Below, one piece after another: positions 8,151 to 14,823 of a DNA stretch of 14,823 nt. The stretch comes from Sergeia podlipaevii. Its lineage: Eukaryota > Euglenozoa > Kinetoplastea > Trypanosomatida > Trypanosomatidae. Position 1 is the first letter of the stretch; each line of letters begins with the position of its first letter. Location of the stretch: assembly GCA_030849805.1 (NCBI GenBank), contig JASANZ010001776.1, positions 1-14,823 of the forward strand, in the 5' to 3' direction. Under the pieces are notes generated by a model, which saw only the letters and a program-made list of their open reading frames with translations, was not told the DNA's origin and searched no databases. Made by a program: the position numbers and the translations under genes.

Positions 8151-10342
8151 AGATGGATAGGGCGACGTGGGTAGACCAACGAAGCTGCTGCAATGGACCC
8201 CGCCAAGGGACTATGTAGCTGCTGCTGTTGTGGTGACCGCCGTAAGGCCGGCGGACCTTCCTGACTGCGATCAACTGCCAGTACAATGTCTTCCTCCTCC
8301 TCCTCCTCGTTATCATCTTCAACTTCACTGATGCTCTCTACGTCATCTCCTCCTCCAGTGCCAGGAAGCCGTGCGGGCCACCACGACGGTGGCGGCTTTG
8401 CACCGCTATTGTGACGACGACTACTACTACTACTACCATTACCACCAGCAGCAGCAGCAACAGATGCATCCTCCGCCGCTGCTGCGTTGTACAAAGACCG
8501 TATGTCCTTCAGCTCCAAGCGACAGTTTGGGCAAGTACGAGTACGGGTGATCCACTCCGAGAGACACGGCCAGCAGAAGACATGATTGCACGGAAGGCGA
8601 CACACCTCGATGGGAGCCTCGCTGCGACGCCCTGCCTCTTCTCTTTCATGAGCTGCCGCGGTTGCTGCTTCGGCACCATCGGGAAGGGTTGCGTGGTTGT
8701 GCCGACTGCTCCCATGAGAAGGCGGATTCCTCAACGAGCTCGACAGCGCCACGCTGCTGCTTCGGGTGGTGTCGGCAAGCACCGCCGTTTCCCCGCTTGC
8801 CTTCACCTTATTGCGCTCGGCGTCAGAAGCTCCTGCCTCGTCCACATTACTGATAGCAGTACCGTTTCCGGTGATATCCCCATTCCCTTCTTCCTTTTTC
8901 GCTTCCTCAACCGTCGCAGCAAGATCGAGAAAGCGCTCCTGGCAGATGGTGCACACACCATCGCCAATACCTTCGCTCTCCAGCGTCCATGCAAGCTCCA
9001 TAGTGAGAGAGTGTTTATCCAGGAGGCGTAGATTGGGTTCTGCAAGTGGTGGCAACGCGTAGGCAGGCTGAGCTGCTGTGACACGTGTGAAGAGTTCCTG
9101 TAGCCTCAGTAGCTCCAGCAGAGCCATAATATTCCCCGGCAATCGCATTCCACGTCTCGACATATAGTCAAGAAAGCCAGGAAGTTGTTGTTGTTGTTGT
9201 TGCTGCTGTGGTGGTGGTGGTGGCTGACGGTTTTGCATTGCGAGCTGCGCGCCACGCAGTCCACCCATGCCTGCGCCAGCAGCCGTGCCGATATTGCCTC
9301 CCATGAGTGTGAAGAGAATCATCTCGTCGAGCAGCTGTTCCGTCAGCTCCACAGCAGTTCCACCATTATTGTGGCCTGGGTTGTTGCTTTGCTGCTGACG
9401 TGGCGGGTTGTCCGTATTCGTGCCCACGCCCCACCGTTCTGCAGTGCCTCTTTCGCTATTATATTCGTAACTGTCCCTATGCTGAAACTGGCGCTGCTGC
9501 TGCGGCTGTTGATGAGAAGGAAGGAGATCCAAGTTGCTACTGCTACCAGAAAACCCTGTGGTTCCTCCCTCTCCATACCCAGGCCCATCACCTGGAGGTT
9601 GAGGGTCTGGATAGTGCCTAATGTAAGCAGCGTGCTCGCGTGAGGTACGCCTTGGTGGTGGCGGAGATGGCGCGGAGGCTGCAAGCCCCCCTTGCCCTAA
9701 AGAAGAGAAGAAGGAGTTTATGGGAAACCCCTCCTCCATGTGCTCTCTCATGATAGCTGAATGGTTCCCGCCAAGGCTGGAGTGATCGTAGTTGTACAAC
9801 GACGACTGTGCCCTCCCGTCGAACAGTGTGTGGGGGTAGGCACTGCTGATATCCGCAGCACCCAAGAGCCCCGAGGAAAACTGCTGCTGTTGCCTAGGCA
9901 AGTTGACACCTCTGTACTGCTCTGGGAGAAACGATTGCTGCTGTTGATAGGGGGGAGGCGTAGAAGTTTGTGGTGGATCGCCATAAAGAAATGGAGAAGA
10001 GACCCCGGAAGTGATGTTACTGTTTGTTGGTAAAATGAAACGCTCACCACCATCAACACTACTGCTTCCAATCTGCATTTCTGGTACTGTTGGTGACGCC
10101 GCTGCCACAGCCGCCCGCCCGGGTAAGATAAATGTCGAGGAGGAAGAGGACCTGCGACGACGTGGGATGTAGCTTGTAGCTCTTGATTGCCAGTCTTGCT
10201 GCTGTTGGTGCTGCTGCTGCTGTCGCATGATACCCATCGCTGCTAGCCATTCAGGCATTCTATTTGCCACCACAACACTGTTTGGAGACGACGCCCGTGA
10301 CGCGTTCGAGGGAAGACTACTGCCGCTGTCATTGGCAGTCAT
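6419..10342 (-). CDS. Large RING-finger (C3HC4) protein, probable E3 ubiquitin ligase, 1307 residues
   Basis: The start is ATG at 10342; the frame continues ten codons upstream only from a TTG. The stop is TAG at 6419-6421. RING ligands in ATG numbering are C464, C467, C585, H587, C590, C593, C604 and C607, with CNHVFCWPC and TCPNC clearly visible. Between C467 and C585 lie 117 residues of low complexity, far more than the usual loop. The N-terminal third is Gln/Ser/Pro-rich (Q8 at 379-386 preceded by five Pro). Helical-looking segments at about 332-347 and 395-460, including ALLELLRLQELFTRV, lead into the RING. The C-terminal 700 residues are Ser/Arg-rich with acidic runs (676-685, 731-742, 815-824), Gln, His and Asn tracts, and look disordered. 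RING proteins recruit E2 enzymes for ubiquitin transfer; the substrate here is unknown. No membrane span is seen. A non-ligase scaffold role remains possible. Confidence 0.9.
7103..7124. repeat. TTG repeat encoding poly-Asn in the RING gene
   Basis: A run of TTG/GTT units, reading AAC in the coding sense, gives about seven to eight Asn residues in the C-terminal region of the RING protein. The frame is kept, so length changes would be tolerated. Confidence 0.8.
7612..7630. repeat. CTG repeat encoding poly-Gln in the RING gene
   Basis: CTG units on the plus strand read CAG in the coding sense and encode about six Gln residues. Confidence 0.8.
7870..7900. repeat. CCT/CTT repeat encoding poly-Glu in the RING gene
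   Basis: Units of CTC and TTC read GAG and GAA in the coding sense. They encode ten consecutive Glu, residues 815-824. Confidence 0.8.
8120..8151. repeat. Hexanucleotide CCTCGT repeat encoding Glu-Asp pairs in the RING gene
   Basis: About five nearly identical six-base units. In the coding sense they encode alternating Glu and Asp at residues 731-740, and the acidic run continues to 742. Perfect unit identity suggests recent slippage or expansion. Confidence 0.85.
9185..9223. repeat. TTG/CTG and TGG repeats encoding Pro5-Gln8 in the RING gene
   Basis: Eight Gln codons (9185-9208) are preceded in the protein by five Pro codons (9209-9223). The tract lies between the two helical-looking segments upstream of the RING. 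Confidence 0.85.
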
Positions 10343-10421
10343 ATCAAGAGGGAGAGAGAGAAAAGGACGCAAAATGGAAAACTAATTTTTTTTTTAAAGG
10401 ATGTATATTTATATATATACA

Positions 10422-10471
10422 CTCAAAAAAAAAAAGTGAATAGGGGAGGGATAGCAAGCGTGTCACAGACG
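10422..10471 (-). promoter_or_regulatory. Candidate spliced-leader acceptor for the RING gene
   Basis: The minus strand from 10471 to 10424 has no AG and includes CTATCCCTCCCCTATTC followed by eleven T. The next AG is at 10422-10423. This gives a 79-nt 5' UTR without an upstream ATG. Another AG at 10382-10383 would give a leader of about 39 nt. Either site makes the ATG at 10342 the first start codon. Confidence 0.6.
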
Positions 10472-10540
10472 CTAGCTACACTATTATACAACTATATATG
10501 CTCAATTATATATACACACACTTGACAAAAATAGGTGTGA

Positions 10541-10566
10541 ATATATAATATATATATATATATATA
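10541..10566. repeat. TA dinucleotide microsatellite
   Basis: A nearly perfect TA run in the spacer upstream of the RING gene. Confidence 0.8.
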
Positions 10567-10696
10567 GTGACAAAGAAGCAAAACAAAAAAAAAATCAGCA
10601 CGCAGCCCTTCTGAGGCGAAAAATAAAATAATACGTCAAATAAAAAAAATAATTTAAAAGTACTAATGTGAAAATGGGCTTCAAGAGAACGCGCAC

Positions 10697-10729
10697 TCAC
10701 ACACAAACACAAACACACACACACACACC
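10697..10729. repeat. AC dinucleotide / ACAAAC repeat
   Basis: Imperfect AC repeat in spacer sequence, reading GT in the transcript sense. Confidence 0.8.
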
Positions 10730-11106
10730 AATAACAAAAAAGAATTCACTTAAGTCTAGTAGTCGCTACTTTTTTTTTTAAAAAAAAGAAAAAAAAGCAC
10801 AACTGTTCGGCTCTCCTGCGTCCAAACAAAATCAACCAAATATGCAAGAAGGAAAGAGAGAGAGTGTGTGTGTGTATGTGCGCAAGGAAGACAAAAAAAA
10901 AAAAAAAAGAAGAGGTGGTACGGGAACTCGTCTCCGTAAACTACCCAAACAAAGATAAATAAGAATGTTTTCTTCCTTTTTTTCTCGGAACTGGAGGGTA
11001 GAGAGAGGAAAAGTAATTTATAAAAAGTGCCAACCCTCCTCCTCCTCAAAAAAGGCAACAACAACAGCAACAACAATAGAAAAAAAAAGGGAGCAATATA
11101 TTGTAG

Positions 11107-11129
11107 CAATAATAATAATAATAATAATG
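11107..11129. repeat. AAT trinucleotide repeat
   Basis: About seven to eight AAT units in the long spacer. Non-coding. Confidence 0.8.
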
Positions 11130-11456
11130 ATAAAGTAGCAGAGCAGCTTCCCTCCTCTTTCCCTCCCCCCTGAATGAACACACGCAATGATAACAAATAT
11201 ATGTATTTACCAACTGTCCGTCCTTCCCTCACTTTATAGATACGAAATAGAAAAAAAAAAAAAGGAAAGGGAAAAAAAAGAAAGAATAAAAATGTTTTTT
11301 TTTTTTTTTAAATGAACTTACAAACAAACAATCAAAAAAGGGTTGACAATACCCTTAAATGTTTGAATACGTTCTGTATCAGGCTGTTCTCCTGCCTTGC
11401 CTAACAGCAAGAAAGACGGGGGGAAAAAAAAAGTGAAAATCAAAAAGAGCGATGAA

Positions 11457-11481
11457 CGAAAATTTTTTTTTAAAAAAAATT
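11457..11481. repeat. A/T palindrome (inverted repeat)
   Basis: AAAATTTTTTTTT is followed at once by AAAAAAAATT. It could fold into a simple A-T hairpin. The base composition of the region makes this likely by chance. Confidence 0.5.
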
Positions 11482-12530
11482 GTTAGCTTACAAAATATAA
11501 AGTAAATCTTTGATGAAGTGATATCAGGCAGTAACAGCTAAGTCAACGTAAATAATAAAAAAAAAAATTCCTAACTACTAGCTATAATGTGTAAAAGTAT
11601 ACATGCACCGCAGTTTTAAAAAGAAAAGAAAAAAAGAAAAAAAATGAGAGGAACAACAATGTCAGGTTACTACTCTCTTCCCCAGTGCGGTGGTCGTCAC
11701 AACCTCTACAAAACATATTTATATATTAAAAAAAAAAATGAAGGATAGAGAAACAAAAGAAAAGGAGACAAAAAAAATAATAATAATAATGGAAACATTA
11801 AAACATGAGTAGAAGGGAGGGAGGAGGATGGAATGCCCCCAGTGAGCAATTCACCCATGCAAAAGGAAAGGCAAAAGGAGAGAAAAAAAAAAAGAATTTC
11901 CTCAAGTCAGTGAATGAGCCATCTCCCAGCGTCCTCTGCTTCTAGCGGCACTGTTTCTTAACCGTTAAGATCATTATTGTTACTTTATATATATATATTT
12001 AAAAAGAAAGAAATTTTCGCGTTATTTGTTAATAATTGATAGTATTAAAAAAAAAGGGGGGGGATGGGCAGTAATGAACTGTGTTCCTTCTCTATGTACG
12101 TCTCGCCATCCACACATAGCCTCGTCTGCCTCTCCCTCTTTCTCTCTTTGCAAAAGGGGGAAAGGCACCTAATCTTTCTCTACTAAACGCGCACGACTAT
12201 ACAAACCATAACACATATATTCACACGATATTCGCCTTCCTGATTTTTCTAATTTTTCCCTTCCCCTCTCTTGGTCTTATTAAAGACAAAGAGGAGGGGC
12301 ATTACAATTGGGAAAAAAAGACAGTAAAAGATTTTAATATGAAGGTCAGTAGTTAAAACTTGGACCGTAAAAAAAAAAAAGTCTGTGATGAAATCCAAAG
12401 CAACCAACAAGAACAACGGGTCAAATATGCAACAACAACAAAAAAAAATCATCCTCATTATCCTCCTCATTTCTCTACTTAAATTATTTCAAAAAAAAAA
12501 AAATTACCTTATTTTTTTTTTTCTCTTCCT

Positions 12531-14030
12531 TTACGCCGTAAACCAAGACTTGTACCTGCTCTTGAGCTCCTGAAGCTGAGAGTCATTAAGCTCCAGCGGC
12601 TTCTCGTCCTTGGCAAACTCTGCAATAGCCTTCTTCTGCGCGTCCGTCAGCGCCTTGGGCAGCAGCACCGCAAAGTGGATGTAAAAGTCGCCTGTCTTGT
12701 TCTGGTTTGGTCGATGAACCCCACGGCCTCTAAGGACGAGCTTGTCGCCCTGCTGCGTACCCACCGGCACCTTGGTTTCCACCTCTCCCGTGAGGGTTGG
12801 CACACGTACTACACCACCTAGCACCGCTGTGGAGAGCGTGATGGGTGTGATGACGTGAATGTCGCTGCCATCGCGATGAAACACTGGGTGCTCCTCCACC
12901 GAGATCTCCACATAGAGATTGCCAGGTGGGCCGTTGCGCACGCCGGCCTCACCTTTGCCAGACACCTTCAGTCGCTCCTTGTTATCAATGCCCTTGGGCA
13001 CAGGCAGGGTCTGTACACTACGGTCCTTCACCACACCTTTACCGCTGCACTGGGTGCACGTCGTGCGTCCAAGCTCGCCAGTGCCGCCACAGTGCGTACA
13101 GTCCTGCTGCATGTGAAAGAAGCCGGTTGACATTACCTTCTTCCCGCGTCCCCCGCAGTGTGGACACTTGGAGTGTGAGCCAGTGTCCTGGAAGCCACTG
13201 CCTGTGCAGGCCCCGCAGCGCCGCATGGTGTTGTACGAGATCTCCTTATTGGTTCCATTGACCGCCTCCAGGAAAGATAGCTTCAGCTTGTAGTGGATGT
13301 CAGCGCCAGGCTCCGGCCCTTGCGGCTTCCGCGTCTTGTCCTTGCCGCTGCCGCTCATCTTCTGAAATATCTCCTCAAAATCGTTGAAGGAGAAGCCTCC
13401 CTGACCACCAGGTTCACCCCCTGCAGCGTTGCCGAAAGGATTACCACCCGCACCAAACGGGTTCTGACCTCCGGCAAACGGGTTCTGACCGCCTGCAAAA
13501 GGGTTGAAGCCACCAGGACCACCTCCACCAAAGTTACCCGCGGCGCTCGCGTTGCCGGTCATATCATACATGCTTCTCTTCTGCGGATCAGAGAGCGTTT
13601 CATAAGCCTGCTTCGCCTCTGCAAAGTCCGAGGCAGCATTTGGGCTTGGGTTCACATCAGGATGAAGCGTCTTAGCCTTGTTTTTGTATGCTGCTTTGAT
13701 CTGCTCTGGTGTCGCGTTACGCGCGATGCCAAGCACCTGATAGAGATCCTTCTTGCTTCCACTGGACTGAAATCGGCGAGTCTGGAGAAGTGGGCTGCTG
13801 CCACCTCCTCCACTATATAACCACCCTTTCCCTCCGCGCATCAGCAGCGGTGATGTACCTCGTCGCAAAGAGAAGCAAGTCCCCATTGAAGTATCGAGAG
13901 AGGTGATAGCAGCAGTCAAGGTGAGGGAGGTTGTACCCGCCGCTGCACATGAACTGGCGGCGGTTGCGATCCCTGTGACGGTAGCAGCAGTAGCAGCGCC
14001 GCAGCTGCACAAACATCTTGCTGGCATCAT
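12531..14030 (-). CDS. Mitochondrial type I DnaJ/Hsp40 co-chaperone, 499 residues
   Basis: J-domain protein that would stimulate ATP hydrolysis by mitochondrial Hsp70. The start is ATG at 14030 (a second ATG follows directly) and the stop is TAA at 12531-12533. Residues 1 to about 88 are Ala/Ser/Thr/Arg-rich with almost no acidic residue and end in RRFQSS, like a cleavable matrix presequence. The J domain is at about 95-158 with HPD at 123-125. A Gly/Phe-rich linker (about 160-215) carries GGQNPF repeats. All four zinc-binding CxxCxGxG motifs are present: C272/C275, C289/C292, C311/C314 and C325/C328. The C-terminal peptide-binding domain runs to about 460. This full architecture matches bacterial DnaJ and yeast Mdj1 (about 510 residues). 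In Trypanosoma brucei the mitochondrial Hsp70/Hsp40 pair has been linked to kinetoplast DNA maintenance; that role here is inferred by homology. Confidence 0.97.
   Translation of the reverse strand: MMPARCLCSCGAATAATVTGIATAASSCAAAGTTSLTLTAAITSLDTSMGTCFSLRRGTSPLLMRGGKGWLYSGGGGSSPLLQTRRFQSSGSKKDLYQVLGIARNATPEQIKAAYKNKAKTLHPDVNPSPNAASDFAEAKQAYETLSDPQKRSMYDMTGNASAAGNFGGGGPGGFNPFAGGQNPFAGGQNPFGAGGNPFGNAAGGEPGGQGGFSFNDFEEIFQKMSGSGKDKTRKPQGPEPGADIHYKLKLSFLEAVNGTNKEISYNTMRRCGACTGSGFQDTGSHSKCPHCGGRGKKVMSTGFFHMQQDCTHCGGTGELGRTTCTQCSGKGVVKDRSVQTLPVPKGIDNKERLKVSGKGEAGVRNGPPGNLYVEISVEEHPVFHRDGSDIHVITPITLSTAVLGGVVRVPTLTGEVETKVPVGTQQGDKLVLRGRGVHRPNQNKTGDFYIHFAVLLPKALTDAQKKAIAEFAKDEKPLELNDSQLQELKSRYKSWFTA
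13428..13505 (-). repeat. 21-bp tandem repeat encoding NPFAGGQ in the DnaJ linker
   Basis: Two to four degenerate copies encode NPFAGGQ, NPFAGGQ, NPFGAGG and NPFGN (about residues 176-201). Adjacent 21-base units are nearly identical at the DNA level, which suggests local duplication inside the Gly/Phe region. Confidence 0.8.
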
Positions 14031-14048
14031 TGAGAGCAAATATATCTT

Positions 14049-14165
14049 CTATAACCAGTACAACAGGCAACAGCAATGAAAAAAAACAATACCAACAGCA
14101 ACAACAAAAGGCAATGCCAAGAAAACCAAAGAAATGAGCGATAAATGCGATCCAAAAAAAAAAGG
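14049..14165 (-). promoter_or_regulatory. Strong spliced-leader acceptor for the DnaJ gene
   Basis: The minus strand has a 115-nt zone with no AG (14051-14165) that is rich in T and TG. It ends at the first AG (TATAG) at 14049-14050. The predicted 5' UTR is only 18 nt and contains no ATG. An in-frame TTG at 14039 lies inside it, so translation should begin at the ATG at 14030. Confidence 0.75.
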
Positions 14166-14790
14166 CTTGTAAAAAAAATAATAATATAAGGATTATCAAA
14201 ATCAATAAAAAAAAGTATGAAACTGTGAAGGAACTGCACCTGCCAAGTAAAATATATATATTAAAGGAAGGATAGTGAGCCTCTTAAAGCACAGACAATT
14301 CTTATCTGTTCCCTCTTTCCGCCCTTTAATATTTTAAACAACAGTAGCGAAGGCAAAGCAAAAGAAAGAAGAAAGAAACTGAAGGCGCCGTGCCGTACTC
14401 GATGAAAATACAATGTATCACTAGAGAACAACAACAAAAAAAGAGACAAAGAAGAGAAGAGGGAAAAGATAAGATGTTTGAAAAAGTACACATCTTACGT
14501 AGTGAAAACAGAAAAAATATATATATATCAAAGGGGTAGTAGTAATGACGTTCCATTCCATACTACGTGCCTCAGAAATATTGATCTGAACCAAAATGTC
14601 TGAAATAGATGAATCAAAAACATAATATATATATATATGTGCAATTTTTTTGTTTTACGTAAAGATAATAATAATAGTGAAAATAATGAAAAGAGAGTTC
14701 ATGCGAGTTCCTTCATGATATTGCGTTTGATACGGACGTAGCATTCACAAGACACACACATACACACATGCACACGCGCTCCTCTCCTTG

Positions 14791-14823
14791 TTACCTGCAG
14801 ATATCAGCAGCGAAGTGGGCTGC
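14791..14823 (-). CDS. Possible C-terminal end of an upstream gene (partial)
   Basis: Reading leftwards from the window edge, one minus-strand frame gives AAHFAADICR followed by TAA at 14791-14793. The base composition changes here from AC repeats to more balanced sequence, as it does at the other gene ends in the window. Only ten codons are visible, another frame also stays open here, and no family can be named. This is a tentative call. Confidence 0.3.
   Translation of the reverse strand, partial: AAHFAADICR

Larger units (their letters stand above)
10343..12530. other. Very long intergenic spacer between the DnaJ and RING genes
   Basis: About 2.2 kb with no gene I can support. It is dominated by poly-A on the plus strand (poly-T in the transcript), AC (10697-10729), AAT (11107-11129) and TA (10541-10566) microsatellites, and an A/T palindrome near 11457-11481. 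Open frames here encode only Leu or Phe runs from repeats. Less repetitive islands lie at about 11340-11420, 11910-11970 and 12080-12240. They could belong to the DnaJ 3' UTR or to a non-coding RNA, but I see no diagnostic motif. Confidence 0.7.
14031..14823. other. Spacer upstream of the DnaJ gene
   Basis: AT-rich non-coding sequence with minus-strand T/C-rich tracts, an AT run at about 14516-14528 and another at about 14624-14638. The last 33 bases at the window edge are less repetitive and may be the end of an upstream gene. No other gene is seen. Confidence 0.7.

Noticed and set aside
8411..9031. Plus-strand open frame of about 206 codons inside the RING gene
   Set aside because: It is antisense to the RING ligands, starts with a long Thr run from a repeat, and lacks any domain. 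It is a shadow of the real frame.
10756..11232. Minus-strand open frame of 158 codons with many Leu and Phe, resembling a membrane protein
   Set aside because: The Leu and Phe runs come from poly-T and TTA/CTT repeats in spacer DNA. There is no conserved motif and the composition is unlike the real genes.
13293..13820. Plus-strand open frame of 175 codons opposite DnaJ
   Set aside because: The DnaJ frame explains this sequence fully; the opposite frame has no recognisable domain.
5008..14030. Idea that DnaJ and the CX9C protein form a mitochondrial operon
   Set aside because: Trypanosomatid polycistronic units generally do not group genes by function, and an unrelated RING gene lies between them.
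1..14823. CRISPR array, transposon ends, prophage or other prokaryotic mobile element
   Set aside because: No direct repeats with unique spacers, no transposase or integrase, and no bacterial ribosome binding sites. Gene structure and spacers are of trypanosomatid type.
1..14823. Spliced-leader RNA gene, rRNA or retrotransposon (SLACS, ingi or similar)
   Set aside because: No mini-exon-like sequence, no reverse transcriptase motif and no rRNA-like stretch was seen on either strand.

Overview
The window looks like nuclear DNA of a trypanosomatid (kinetoplastid) protist. Four intronless, fairly GC-rich reading frames all lie on the minus strand. They are separated by long AT-rich, microsatellite-rich spacers whose minus-strand sense is full of T/C-rich tracts followed by AG. 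That is the layout of a polycistronic unit processed by spliced-leader trans-splicing. There is no strand switch, no spliced-leader RNA gene, and no rRNA or tRNA that I can recognise. The species cannot be fixed from the sequence alone.

In transcription order (right to left): the right edge may hold the last codons of an upstream gene (14791-14823). A mitochondrial type I DnaJ/Hsp40 co-chaperone follows (12531-14030). A very long spacer of about 2.2 kb comes next. Then a 1307-residue, low-complexity-rich RING-finger protein, probably an E3 ubiquitin ligase (6419-10342). After a spacer of about 1 kb is a 150-residue twin CX9C (CHCH) protein, probably of the mitochondrial intermembrane space (5008-5460). 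After about 1.7 kb is a 562-residue protein of unknown function with an acidic tract, a polybasic tract and ordered-looking ends (1627-3315). The left 1.6 kb has no convincing gene.

Two start sites differ from the longest open frame. The RING and DnaJ frames extend a few codons upstream only through TTG. The first ATG after the predicted splice acceptor is at 10342 and 14030, and I use those.

Neighbouring genes in trypanosomatid units are usually functionally unrelated. The presence of two likely mitochondrial proteins (DnaJ and CX9C) is therefore not evidence of a shared pathway. The most interesting items are a C3HC4 RING split by a 117-residue insertion, the unassigned twin CX9C protein in a lineage reported to lack Mia40, and pyrimidine tracts lying directly against the start codons of two genes.
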